Shown in pieces: positions 34,225 through 42,644 of a stretch of 64,000 bases of DNA. Position 1 is the first letter of the stretch, and each line of letters starts with the position of its first letter. Source of the stretch: JAFAXD01 sp035472475 (GTDB lineage: Bacteria; Pseudomonadota; Alphaproteobacteria; Rhizobiales; Xanthobacteraceae); contig DATIPA010000128.1 in the NCBI GenBank assembly GCA_035472475.1, positions 1 through 64,000 of the forward strand, in the 5' to 3' direction. Below the pieces are notes generated by a model. It searched no databases, had not been told where the DNA came from, and worked only from the letters and a program-made list of their open reading frames with translations. The position numbers were made by a program, and so were the translations under genes.

Positions 34225-35118
34225 CTATTTTGCCCGCACCTCGACGCCGGCACGGCGCTCGAGCGGTTGGACGATTGTGGTGAGATCAGCATCTGCGCCG
34301 ATCTCGTCGCAAGCAACCTGCAGAAGCCGCATCACCGCCTGTGCAACCTCCATGGGAACGCCGAGCGTACTCGCTTCCGACAGGCAGAGCTTCACGTCCT
34401 TGATCATCAGCGCATTGGTAAAGCCGAGATCGAAGGTGCCGGGCAGGATGATCTTGGGGAACTTGTGCTCGGTCGCGGTGTTGCGCCCCGTGCCAGCGTT
34501 GATGACGTCAAGCATGACGCGCGGATCGAGGCCGGCCTTTACACCCATCACCATGGCCTCCGACGTCGCCGCCATGGCGGTGGCGGAGAGGAAGTTGTTG
34601 GCGAGCTTCATGGTCTGACCGTCACCCGGCTGCTCGCCGACGACGAACACCTTGCCGAACACCGCCAGCACCGGCTCGACCGCCGCGACGTCGGAGCGCG
34701 GACCCGACGCCATGACCGCCAGCGCCCCCTTGGCCGCGCCGCCGACACCGCCGCTCACGGGGCTATCGATCTGCACGATGTTGCGGGCGCGGAGCGCCGC
34801 AAAGATCCGTTTCGCCATGACCGAGCCGGTGGTCGATGTGTCGATAAAGCGGCGCACGCGCCGGCCCTCGATCACACCGCGAGGCCCGGTCGCGACCGAG
34901 TGCACCACATCGGGCGTCGGCAGGCTGGCGATCACGGTTTCGACGTCGTCGGCGACATCCGCAGGGGACCGCGCTGCCTTTGCACCAAGCCGAGTGAGGC
35001 GCTCAACCGCCTCCGCCCGCGTATCGGCAACAATCAGCTTGTGGCCGGCCTCCACCAGCCGGCGGGCCATATGAAACCCCATGTTGCCGAGACCGATGAA
35101 TCCAATATCCATGTGCAT
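34225..35118 (-). CDS. 3-hydroxyisobutyrate dehydrogenase-like NAD(P) oxidoreductase
   Basis: A 297-residue beta-hydroxyacid dehydrogenase. It has the Rossmann IGFIGLGNMGFHMARRL, the substrate motif DSPVSGGVGGAAKG and the catalytic Lys in TMKLANNFLSA. Family members act on 3-hydroxyisobutyrate, tartronate semialdehyde or similar. A GGAG lies three bases before the first ATG and nine before one at 35112 (MDIGFIG), so the latter may be the true start. It is the middle gene of a leftward trio with the decarboxylase-like gene and the lactonase. Confidence 0.9.
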   Translation of the reverse strand: MHMDIGFIGLGNMGFHMARRLVEAGHKLIVADTRAEAVERLTRLGAKAARSPADVADDVETVIASLPTPDVVHSVATGPRGVIEGRRVRRFIDTSTTGSVMAKRIFAALRARNIVQIDSPVSGGVGGAAKGALAVMASGPRSDVAAVEPVLAVFGKVFVVGEQPGDGQTMKLANNFLSATAMAATSEAMVMGVKAGLDPRVMLDVINAGTGRNTATEHKFPKIILPGTFDLGFTNALMIKDVKLCLSEASTLGVPMEVAQAVMRLLQVACDEIGADADLTTIVQPLERRAGVEVRAK

Positions 35119-35166
35119 TTACTCCGGCGCATGATCCGCAAGGTTGCCGACTTTTCGGGTCGGCGC

Positions 35167-35550
35167 TCACCCCTTTTTGTCCAACTCGGCGAACACCTCG
35201 CGCGCTGTCCGAAACGAGTCGACGGCCGCTGGCGCCCCGCCATAGATCATGACCTGCAGGAATATCTCGCTGATCTCCGCGCGCGTAACGCCGTTGCGCA
35301 ACGCGCCGCGGATGTGGGCGCGCAGCTCGTGCGGCCGGTTGAGCACGCTGATCATCGCCAGATTGAGCATGCTGCGGGTCTTGCGCGGCAGCCCCTCGCG
35401 GCCCCAAACCGCCCCCCAGCAATATTCGTTGAGCATGTCCTGCAGCGGTTGATTGAAGTCATCGACGCTCTTGAGCGCCGCATTGACATATTCATCGCCG
35501 AGCACCGCCCGGCGAACCGCCAAACCCTTGTCATAAATCGCCTTGTCCAT
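35167..35550 (-). CDS. Carboxymuconolactone decarboxylase family protein
   Basis: A 127-residue all-helical protein of the CMD/AhpD fold. The pattern WGAVWGREGLPRKTRSMLN and the His region NRPHELRAHIRGALRNG match 4-carboxymuconolactone decarboxylase relatives. There is no Cys-x-x-Cys, so it is not an AhpD peroxidase; decarboxylation or isomerisation is more likely. AAGGAG seven bases before ATG 35550 fixes the start. It opens a trio with a hydroxyacid dehydrogenase and a lactonase, fitting a lactone or dicarboxylate breakdown route. Confidence 0.85.
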   Translation of the reverse strand: MDKAIYDKGLAVRRAVLGDEYVNAALKSVDDFNQPLQDMLNEYCWGAVWGREGLPRKTRSMLNLAMISVLNRPHELRAHIRGALRNGVTRAEISEIFLQVMIYGGAPAAVDSFRTAREVFAELDKKG

Positions 35551-35670
35551 GTCGGTATTCTCCTTGGCGTGGCACCAATCTCTTGCTATCCGCAATCGCG
35601 CATGCGTGCACCCGGATTATGGGGGCTGGCGAACGGGTTAGACGGCGCCCTGCACGTTTTGGAGGGATCG

Positions 35671-36129
35671 ATGGGACGGTTCGTATGCGCAGTGCTTCTC
35701 GCGTTGGCAACCTTGGTGCCGGTTGCGGCGTCCGCCGGGGCGCCGGAGGACGTGGCCGCCGCGCTCGACCGCTGGGCAGCGACATTCAATGCCAATGACG
35801 TCGAAGCGTTGGCCAAGCTCTACACGCCCGACGCGGTGTTTGTCGGCACGACCGGTTCGGCCTTAATCGAAGGCAATGACGGTATTCGGAAGTATTTTTC
35901 CCGCCTCGAGAAGAGCGGCGACAAGGTGTCGATGGGCATCCGCAAGATCGTCGTCCTTGACGACAACGTCGCCTACGTCACGGGCTTTGATGAGTTCACC
36001 GCGACCCGCAACGGCGAGACCAGAAAATCGCCGGCCGGATTCACCATGGTCCTGGTCAAGCGCGGGAATGAATGGCTGATCGCCCATCAGCATTCGTCCC
36101 GGCGCTCGACGCCGACCCAAGGCGGCTGA
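35671..36129 (+). CDS. Exported SnoaL/NTF2-like protein (SgcJ/EcaC type)
   Basis: A 152-residue protein. It has a signal peptide (MGRFVCAVLLALATLVPVAASA) and then an NTF2-like cone fold: VAAALDRWAATFNANDVEAL, YTPDAVFVGT and the last strand NEWLIAHQHSSR. The His pair near the end is common in SgcJ/EcaC proteins, which are ligand-binding or ketosteroid-isomerase-like. The function is unknown. GGAGGG precedes the ATG at 35671. The frame stays open far upstream, but that part is antisense to other genes. A degenerate tandem repeat begins at its last codons. Confidence 0.78.
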   Translation: MGRFVCAVLLALATLVPVAASAGAPEDVAAALDRWAATFNANDVEALAKLYTPDAVFVGTTGSALIEGNDGIRKYFSRLEKSGDKVSMGIRKIVVLDDNVAYVTGFDEFTATRNGETRKSPAGFTMVLVKRGNEWLIAHQHSSRRSTPTQGG

Positions 36130-36161
36130 TCCAAGGCGGCGGCTGACCTAAGGCTGCTGAC
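36117..36161 (+). repeat. Three degenerate tandem units across a stop codon
   Basis: The units are CCAAGGCGGCTGAT (36117-36130), CCAAGGCGGCGGCTGAC (36131-36147) and CTAAGGCTGCTGAC (36148-36161). They are 14, 17 and 14 bases long. The first contains the TGA of the exported NTF2-like gene, and each repeats a TGA. This looks like slippage duplication at a gene end. Confidence 0.45.
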
Positions 36162-36224
36162 TGCAGGTGCATCCCGACCAAAACGCCCGTGCATAGCTCG
36201 GCGCGGGATTCCGCTGGACTATTT

Positions 36225-36238
36225 ATAAGCCTCCTTAT
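36225..36238. promoter_or_regulatory. Candidate MarR operator upstream of the efflux operon
   Basis: ATAAG (36225-36229) and CTTAT (36234-36238) form an exact palindrome with a 4-base centre. It lies in a short AT-rich island (36221-36245) that stands out in GC-rich DNA, 38 bases before the marR start. MarR proteins usually bind such sites to repress their own operon. Its right side also offers a TATAT-like promoter element. Confidence 0.45.
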
Positions 36239-36275
36239 TATATACCGGACTTAGTGGTTGGACGTGCGAGGGGCG

Positions 36276-36755
36276 ATGCCAAACTTTTCGATCGAACGGG
36301 ATTTGGCGTTCTTGCTGAGCGATACCGCCAGGATGCTGCGAACCTGCGCGGACCAGGAAGCGCGCCGCTTCGGCATGACCCGCGCCCAGTGGGCCGTCCT
36401 GTTTCGGCTGCAGCGGAATGAGGGCCTCAAACAGTCCGAACTTGCGGACCTGCTCGAGGTGCAGCCGATCACGCTGACCAGACTGATCGACCGGCTGTAC
36501 GAGAATGGCCTCATCGAGCGTCGCAGCGACCCCAGCGATCGGCGTGCCAAGCGACTCTTTCTCACGCCGGCGGCCAAACCAGTGATGGAACGGCTCACTG
36601 CCGTGAGCGAAAAAATGATGGCGCGCGTCCTTGCCGGCCTCGATCGACCCGCGCGCGAGGCGGTGGTGGCATCGCTCGCAACAGTCAAGAACAACCTGCG
36701 CCAATTGATCCAGCAGCGGCCGGACTCTGAACTGTCGGAACGACGCTATGGCTGA
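36276..36755 (+). CDS. MarR-family repressor of the EmrAB efflux operon
   Basis: A 159-residue winged-helix regulator. It shows the DNA-recognition helix QPITLTRLIDRLYENGLIE and the wing RRSDPSDRRAKRLFLT. Such proteins bind phenolic or lipophilic compounds and release the operator. ATG at 36276 is preceded by GAGGGG. A TTG at 36258 would lengthen it by six residues. Its last codons overlap the emrA start by 8 bp, so the three genes form one operon. The palindrome at 36225 is its likely target. Confidence 0.9.
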   Translation: MPNFSIERDLAFLLSDTARMLRTCADQEARRFGMTRAQWAVLFRLQRNEGLKQSELADLLEVQPITLTRLIDRLYENGLIERRSDPSDRRAKRLFLTPAAKPVMERLTAVSEKMMARVLAGLDRPAREAVVASLATVKNNLRQLIQQRPDSELSERRYG

Positions 36756-37896
36756 TCCCGCACTGCGGACGCCCGATCCGGTCTTCAAAGTTGTCCCGCG
36801 ACCGAAGCAACGCCGGGTGTCTCTGCTCGGCGTCTTCAAGCAATATCGCCGGCTGATCCTGCTGTGCATACTGCCGTTGCTAGCCGCCGCGATTGGGCTC
36901 ACCGTCTACCTCATGGGCGGGCGCTACATCTCGACCGACAACGCGTATGTGGGCGCCCAAAAGGTTCTGATCACACCCGACGTCGCCGGCAAGATCAATC
37001 ATATCGACGTGATCGAAGGTCAGCATGTCGAACCAGGCGACCTGCTGTTCGAGATCGACCCGGTCCCATTCCAGTTGGCGGTGACCCAGGCCGAGAGCCG
37101 GCTCGCCATAGTTCGCACCGATTTTGATAACCTCAAAACCAATCTGAAATCGCTTGGGCAGTTGATCCAACTCGCGCGCCAGACGGTCGAACTCAAGGAA
37201 AGCGACGTCGAGCGCAAGACTAAGCTCCTGGCCTCTCACATGGGTTCGGCGCTCGATGCCGACACCGCGATGGCGACGCTCGCGGTCGCCAGGACCCAGG
37301 TCGAACAGCTCGCCCAACAGGAAGCGAGAATCCGCAACCAGCTTCTGGGCGACCCCAGTCTGCCGATCGAGAAATATCCGGCGTATCAGCAGACACAAGC
37401 TGCGCTCGATCAGGCCAAGCGCGATCTCGAACATACCGTTCTGCGTGCGCCGATCGCGGGCCGCGCCACCCAGGTCGACAGCATCCAGCTGGGCCGCTAC
37501 GTCACGGCCGGTACGCCGGTGTTCAGCGTCGTCGACGATCAGCGCCCCTGGGTCGACGCCAATCCCAAGGAAACGGACATCACCTATCTGCAGCTCGGCC
37601 AGAAGGCGTGGATCTACGTCGACACGTTCCCGGGCCATGTGTTCCACGGCACCGTGATCGCGGTCAGTCCAGGGACCGGCGCCCAGTTTGCGATTCTTCC
37701 GCCGCAGAACGCGAGTGGCAACTGGGTCAAGGTCGTTCAGCGCATTCCGCTGCGGATCGCGTTTGATATGGGTCAGAACTTGTCCAAGCTACGCTCCGGC
37801 ATGAGCGCCACGGTCGAAATCGATACCCGGCGGCAGCGCAACCTCGGGTCGCTGTTCGGGCACGACGTCAGCATCGCGGTGGACAGCGACCCATGA
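36748..37896 (+). CDS. emrA: HlyD/EmrA-type membrane fusion protein
   Basis: A 382-residue periplasmic adaptor. One membrane helix (about residues 34-56) is followed by a barrel-sandwich domain (TDNAYVGAQKVLITPDVAG). A helical hairpin spans about 110-225, and then the second half of the lipoyl domain (DLEHTVLRAPIAGRATQV). It links the inner-membrane EmrB to an outer-membrane channel. No TolC gene is present in the window. It overlaps marR at its start and emrB by the ATGA at 37893, which indicates translational coupling. Confidence 0.93.
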   Translation: MADPALRTPDPVFKVVPRPKQRRVSLLGVFKQYRRLILLCILPLLAAAIGLTVYLMGGRYISTDNAYVGAQKVLITPDVAGKINHIDVIEGQHVEPGDLLFEIDPVPFQLAVTQAESRLAIVRTDFDNLKTNLKSLGQLIQLARQTVELKESDVERKTKLLASHMGSALDADTAMATLAVARTQVEQLAQQEARIRNQLLGDPSLPIEKYPAYQQTQAALDQAKRDLEHTVLRAPIAGRATQVDSIQLGRYVTAGTPVFSVVDDQRPWVDANPKETDITYLQLGQKAWIYVDTFPGHVFHGTVIAVSPGTGAQFAILPPQNASGNWVKVVQRIPLRIAFDMGQNLSKLRSGMSATVEIDTRRQRNLGSLFGHDVSIAVDSDP

Positions 37897-39443
37897 CCGC
37901 GGCCGGCCTGCCCGCGCCAAAGCGCGGCCTGCAGCGCGCGATGCTGACGATTTGCGCCATGACCGCGACCATCATGCAGGCGCTCGACACCACGGTCGCC
38001 AACGTGGCCCTGCCTTACATGCAGGGGAGCCTTTCCGCCTCGCTCGACCAGGTCAACTGGATCCTCACCTCCTACATCGTGGCCTCGGCGATCCTGACGG
38101 CGCCGGTCGGCTGGCTCGCCGGCCGGTTCGGACGCAAAGCGCTGTTTGTGGTCTGCACCGCCGGTTTCACGTTCGCGTCGCTGCTGTGCGGCCTCGCCCA
38201 ATCGATTGAGCAGATGGTGCTGTTTCGCTTGCTGCAAGGCATGTTCGGCGCCGGACTGATCCCGTTGTCGCAGGCGGTCATGCTTGACTCCTATTCGATC
38301 GAGGAGCGCGGCCAGGCCATGGCGATCTGGGGCATGGGCATCATGCTCGGACCGATCATGGGTCCAACCCTGGGCGGGTGGCTCACCGAAACCTACAACT
38401 GGCGCTGGGTGTTTCTAATCAACCTGCCGATCGGCGTGGTGACGGTCGTCGGCCTGCTGTTTGTCATGCACGAGAGCGAACGCCGGCGCGAGATGCGGTT
38501 TGACTGGTTCGGCTTCATCGCGCTGGCGGTCGGCATCGGTGCACTGCAGCTGATGGTCGATCGCGGCCAGCAGCTTGGCTGGTTTGATTCGACCGAGATC
38601 GTCATCGAGTTGGTAGTTGCGATCGTGGGGTTCTACTATTTCTTCGCCCATTCGCTCACCACCCCCGAGCCGTTCGTACGTTTCGAGTTGTTCCGGGACC
38701 GTAATTTTGTCGGCGGCTGCCTGTTCATGGTCGTTCTCGGAATGACCGTGTTCGCCACCATGACTTTGTCGGCGCTGTTCCTGCAGATCGTGCTCGGCTA
38801 TCCGGTGATGTCGGCAGGGCTGATGCTGGCTGCGCGCGGTGTCGGCACTATGGTGGGGATGTTGGCGGTGGGGAAACTGTTGCAGATCGTCGAGGCGCGT
38901 ACCCTCATCTTCGTGGGCATGATCCTTACTGCAGCGACGATGTATCAGCTCGTTTATTTCACCAACATGACGCCCGCCTCCACCATTGTTTGGGTCACGG
39001 TCGTGCAGGGGCTGGGACTCGGACTGGTGTTCGTGCCGCTGAGCACGGCGGCGTTCGCCACTCTGCCGGCAAACCTGCGCACCGACGGCACCTCCATACT
39101 GACGCTGGTTCGCAATATCGGCTCCTCGGTCGGCATTCCGGTCGTGATCGCAACCCTGGTGAACTCCACCAGTGTCATGCACGCGCAGCTCATCGAATAC
39201 ATCACGCCGTTCAACACGGCGTTGCAGGTGCCGGACGTGCGAGCGGTCATTGATCCTTCGACCGATACCGGACGCGCGCTCATCGATAACATGGTGACCC
39301 TGCAGGCGACGATCATCGCCTTCGGCAACAGCTTTAAGCTCTTAATGATCCTGGCCGTGGTATCGATGCCGTTCCTGCTGGTGATCGGAAAATCGGGAAT
39401 GCGGCGAGCAGGCAAGCCCGCTGAAGCTGCGGCGATTGACTGA
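37893..39443 (+). CDS. emrB: EmrB/QacA-type drug:H+ antiporter (MFS, DHA2)
   Basis: A 516-residue major facilitator with 14 predicted helices. It has DHA2 motifs: LDTTVANVALPYMQGSL in helix 1, the WLAGRFGRKALF loop (motif A) and the GPTLGGWL motif C. It exports hydrophobic toxins through EmrA and a TolC-like channel. The start overlaps emrA by four bases. It converges on the MetE-like gene with about 65 bp between stops. The catabolic region for phenolics next door makes phenolic efflux plausible. Confidence 0.95.
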   Translation: MTAAGLPAPKRGLQRAMLTICAMTATIMQALDTTVANVALPYMQGSLSASLDQVNWILTSYIVASAILTAPVGWLAGRFGRKALFVVCTAGFTFASLLCGLAQSIEQMVLFRLLQGMFGAGLIPLSQAVMLDSYSIEERGQAMAIWGMGIMLGPIMGPTLGGWLTETYNWRWVFLINLPIGVVTVVGLLFVMHESERRREMRFDWFGFIALAVGIGALQLMVDRGQQLGWFDSTEIVIELVVAIVGFYYFFAHSLTTPEPFVRFELFRDRNFVGGCLFMVVLGMTVFATMTLSALFLQIVLGYPVMSAGLMLAARGVGTMVGMLAVGKLLQIVEARTLIFVGMILTAATMYQLVYFTNMTPASTIVWVTVVQGLGLGLVFVPLSTAAFATLPANLRTDGTSILTLVRNIGSSVGIPVVIATLVNSTSVMHAQLIEYITPFNTALQVPDVRAVIDPSTDTGRALIDNMVTLQATIIAFGNSFKLLMILAVVSMPFLLVIGKSGMRRAGKPAEAAAID

Positions 39444-39508
39444 CTACGGCAGCCGACAGCGATCGGCCCGCGGAGGTGCCGCGCCACCGGCGTTTATCAG
39501 AGTTTCCG

Positions 39509-40609
39509 TTAGCCCCAAACCTCACGCGCCACCTCGACGATGCGGGCGAGCTTGGCCCATTGCTCGTCCTCGGTCAGGATGTTGCCTTCCTCGGTCGAGG
39601 CGAAGCCGCATTGGCCGCTCAGGCAAAGCTGATCGAGATCGGCGTATTTGGCGGCCTCATCGATCCGGCGCTTGATCTCGTCCTTGCCTTCGAGCTTGCC
39701 GGTCTTGGTGGTGACGATGCCGAGCACGACGTGCTTGCCTTTGGGGAGCAATCGCAGCGGCTCGAATGTGCCGGCACGCTCGTCGTCGTATTCCATGAAG
39801 TAGCCGTGAACGTTGATCTTGTTGAACAGGATCTCCTGCACCTCGTCATACCCACCAGCGCCCATGAACGTCGATTTGTAGTTACCACGGCAGAGATGCA
39901 TGGTGATGGTCATGTCGGATGGGATGTCCGACATCGCCGTGTTGATCATGTCGCCATAAGCCTCCCCGAGCTTTTCCGGGTCGTCGCCGCGGTCCCGCAT
40001 CTGCTCGCGATAGTGCGGGTCGCACAGCATTGCGATGAAAACCTCGTCGAGCTGGAGGTAACGGCAGCCGGCATCCGCGAACGCACGCACGCCCTTGCGA
40101 TATGCCTTGCCGAGATCTTCGAACAGCAGGTCGAGTTTCGGGTAGGCGACATCGCTGATTGGGTTGCGCACCGGCCGGCCATACATCGCAGACGGGGCCG
40201 GTATGGTCATCTTAGGCGTTTGCCTGGTGTGCGCCTTGACGAACTTGAAATGCTCGAGCATCGGATGCGCAGAGAATCCAAGCTTGCCGGTGACCCGCAC
40301 GCCCTCCGCCCGCGTGGTGACTCCCGCGAATGCAATGCCAGTGCCGAGCACGTAGCGCTCGGCGCCATCGAGACCCCACAGGAAATCGAGGTGCCACCAG
40401 GAGCGGCGGAATTCACCGTCCGTGATCGCCTCGAGGCCTACCTCTTCCTGCTTTTTGATGACGCGCTCGATCTCGTGATCTTCCACGGCTTTGAGCTCGG
40501 CGGCGGCAATCTCGCCCTTGGCGAATTTCTCGCGGGCATCCTTGAGTGCAACGGGGCGCAACAGGCTGCCGACGTGATCGGCGCGAAACGGCGGTTTGGT
40601 TCGATGCAT
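39509..40609 (-). CDS. MetE C-terminal-domain-like (cobalamin-independent methyltransferase) protein
   Basis: A 366-residue TIM-barrel resembling only the catalytic half of methionine synthase MetE (YxjG/YxjH-like). Zinc ligands are visible: His and Cys in TMHLCRGN, a Glu, and the Cys in SGQCGFAST. The N-terminus RADHVGSLLRP is characteristic. The absence of the N-terminal MetE barrel means it may use another methyl donor than methyl-tetrahydrofolate-polyglutamate, or demethylate an aromatic methoxy group. The latter is only a guess from the neighbours. GGGAGG precedes the ATG. Confidence 0.88.
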   Translation of the reverse strand: MHRTKPPFRADHVGSLLRPVALKDAREKFAKGEIAAAELKAVEDHEIERVIKKQEEVGLEAITDGEFRRSWWHLDFLWGLDGAERYVLGTGIAFAGVTTRAEGVRVTGKLGFSAHPMLEHFKFVKAHTRQTPKMTIPAPSAMYGRPVRNPISDVAYPKLDLLFEDLGKAYRKGVRAFADAGCRYLQLDEVFIAMLCDPHYREQMRDRGDDPEKLGEAYGDMINTAMSDIPSDMTITMHLCRGNYKSTFMGAGGYDEVQEILFNKINVHGYFMEYDDERAGTFEPLRLLPKGKHVVLGIVTTKTGKLEGKDEIKRRIDEAAKYADLDQLCLSGQCGFASTEEGNILTEDEQWAKLARIVEVAREVWG

Positions 40610-40764
40610 GTCATATCCTCCCTCGCCGCAGCTGCTTGTCGGTCAGCCGATGTATGTAAAGGCGGGGCCGCCTCTATCAGGAGCTCGGCCAGATGCGCGA
40701 CACCGTCCGTCCGACGTGACGGCGCGCCTCCTCACTCTGCGCAGCGGTCAGCCGTCAGATGAAA

Positions 40765-41724
40765 TTACGCATGGGCCCGACGCTGCGGATCGATGATTTG
40801 CTCCAGCCGGCCCAACACCTTCATCGCCGGCAGCACCTGCGCCAGGCTCGCATTCGGTTCGCACTTTGCCTTGATGGCGGCGATGAACTCGCGATCCTCG
40901 AGCTCAATGCCGTCCATTGACACGTCGACCTTTGACAAGTCGATCGGGTTCTTCTTCCCGTCCACCAGATCGTCGTAATAGGCGTTGTAGGTGCCGTTGT
41001 CGCAGATGTAGCGGAAGAACGAACCGATCGGGCCGTCGTTGTTGAACGACAGCGAGAGATTGCAGATCGCGCCGGACAGGGTCTTCATCACGATGCCCAT
41101 ATCCATAGCGATGCCGAGCTGCGGATGGATCGGGCCCTGCACGGCGTAACAATCCGACACGGTCTCTCCGGCCTGATATTGAAACAAGTCCACGGTGTGG
41201 GCGGCGTGGTGCCACAGCAGGTGGTCGGTCCAGCTGCGCGGCTTGCCGGCCGCGTTCATGTTGGTGCGGCGGAAGAAATAGGTCTGCACGTCCATCTGCA
41301 GGACTTTGAGTTCGCCCTTCTTGATGCGATTGTGGACCCATTGATGGCTGGGGTTGAATCGGCGCACGTGGCCGGCCATCGCGGTCACGCCGGTTTCCTT
41401 CGCGATCGCAACCAGCCCCTCAGAGTCCGCCACGCTGTCCGCGATCGGAATCTCGATCAGCACGTGCTTACCAGCGCGCATGACTTGCTCGCCTTGGCGA
41501 AAGTGCATCTGCGTCGGGGTGGTCAGGATCACAGCGTCGGCGCGCTTGATGCCCTCGCCAAGGTCGCCGGTGAAATGCGGAATGCCGTATTTCTTGGCGA
41601 CTTCCGCGGTCGCATCCTGGTTGCCGCCGACCAACGACGTCACCTCGACGTCAGGAATGCGCTTTAGCGCGTCCAGATGCTTCTGACCAAAGGCGCCTTG
41701 GCCAGCAACGCAAATTTTCATCAT
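40765..41724 (-). CDS. ligC: 4-carboxy-2-hydroxymuconate-6-semialdehyde dehydrogenase
   Basis: A 319-residue Gfo/Idh/MocA-fold enzyme. It oxidises the ring-opened protocatechuate product (hemiacetal form) with NADP+ to 2-pyrone-4,6-dicarboxylate. Motifs seen are CVAGQGAFGQKHLDAL, IEIPIADSVADSE and GHVRRFNPSHQWVHN. The stretches YFFRRTNMNAAGKPRSWTDH and LSFNNDGPIGSFFRYICDN are almost as in the Sphingobium LigC I remember. The ATG at 41724 overlaps the ligB stop (TGATG). A TTG one codon earlier is also open. It is the last gene of the leftward aromatic set. Confidence 0.93.
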   Translation of the reverse strand: MMKICVAGQGAFGQKHLDALKRIPDVEVTSLVGGNQDATAEVAKKYGIPHFTGDLGEGIKRADAVILTTPTQMHFRQGEQVMRAGKHVLIEIPIADSVADSEGLVAIAKETGVTAMAGHVRRFNPSHQWVHNRIKKGELKVLQMDVQTYFFRRTNMNAAGKPRSWTDHLLWHHAAHTVDLFQYQAGETVSDCYAVQGPIHPQLGIAMDMGIVMKTLSGAICNLSLSFNNDGPIGSFFRYICDNGTYNAYYDDLVDGKKNPIDLSKVDVSMDGIELEDREFIAAIKAKCEPNASLAQVLPAMKVLGRLEQIIDPQRRAHA

Positions 41725-42644
41725 CAACCCCTGCGTACGTCGAGTTTCGCGCGCGCTGCCGCGTGCTTGAGTTTGCCGTGCTTGCCTTGCTTACCTGCGC
41801 CCTTGCGCCTGTTTTCGAGAATGATGTGCCCGACCGCCGTATTGGACGCCGGCACCGTATAGAAGCGATAGACCTCATCGATCTTGTCATCGAGGGCGCC
41901 GCGCATGATCAGCCACATCACCATCTCGATGCCTTCGGCGCCGGCTTCGCGCATGTATTCGAGGTGTGGGATGCGAGCGAGCTTCTTGGGATCCTTGGTG
42001 AGGTTGTCGAGGAACGCCTTATCGAACTTGCTGTTGATCAGGCCGGCGCGCGGCCCGGAAATCTGATGCGACATTCCGCCGGTGCCGAAGATCACGACCC
42101 GCAGGTCTTCCGGGTAGGATTCGACCGCCTTGCGGATAGCGCGGCCGAGCATGAAGCAGCGGTGACCGGTGGGCGGCGGATACATCACGACATTGACGGC
42201 CAACGGAATGACCGGACACGGCCACTTTTGTGGCGAGCCGAACAACAGATTCATCGGCACGGTCAGGCCATGGTCGACCTCCATCTTGTTGACGATGGTG
42301 AGGTCGAACTCGTCAAGGATGACCGACTGGGCGATGTGCGAGGCGAGCGCCGGGTGCCCCTTCACAACCGGCACGGGGCGTGGACCCCAGCCTTCGTCGG
42401 CGGGCGGAAATTCCGCAGCACAGCCGAGCGCGAAAGTCGGTATGACCTCCATGGAAAACGCAGATGCATGGTCGTTGTAGACCACGATCGCGACGTCGGG
42501 CTTGGTTTCGGCCATCCACAGTTTGGACTTCTCAAAGCCGCTGAACACCCGTTTCCAGTAGGGCTCCTCGGTCTTCTTGTTGTCGATTGCCGCGCCGATC
42601 GCCGGCACGTGCGAAGATGCGACGCCTGCGATGATCTTAGCCAC
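41724..42644 (-). CDS. ligB: Protocatechuate 4,5-dioxygenase beta (catalytic) subunit
   Basis: A 306-residue class III extradiol dioxygenase subunit that cleaves the protocatechuate ring with Fe(II). Residues that would bind iron are visible: His in SSHVPAIGAAI, His in VYNDHASAF and Glu further along. The VDHGLTVPMN motif and the GTGGMSHQISGPRAG stretch fit the LigB pattern. The last 28 residues (after LENR) are an extra basic tail with 11 Lys/Arg, not in the reference enzyme I recall. It overlaps ligA by 8 bp and ligC by one base, so all three are translated together. Confidence 0.94.
   Translation of the reverse strand: MAKIIAGVASSHVPAIGAAIDNKKTEEPYWKRVFSGFEKSKLWMAETKPDVAIVVYNDHASAFSMEVIPTFALGCAAEFPPADEGWGPRPVPVVKGHPALASHIAQSVILDEFDLTIVNKMEVDHGLTVPMNLLFGSPQKWPCPVIPLAVNVVMYPPPTGHRCFMLGRAIRKAVESYPEDLRVVIFGTGGMSHQISGPRAGLINSKFDKAFLDNLTKDPKKLARIPHLEYMREAGAEGIEMVMWLIMRGALDDKIDEVYRFYTVPASNTAVGHIILENRRKGAGKQGKHGKLKHAAARAKLDVRRG

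Noticed and set aside
34213..35670. Upstream extension of the NTF2-like gene's open frame
   Set aside because: It is antisense to the hydroxyacid dehydrogenase and CMD-like genes. The ribosome site and signal peptide place the true start at 35671.
39443..39509. GC hairpin between emrB and the MetE-like gene
   Set aside because: CGCGG/CCGCG gives five pairs with a bulge outside and no clear T-run; below what I would call a terminator.
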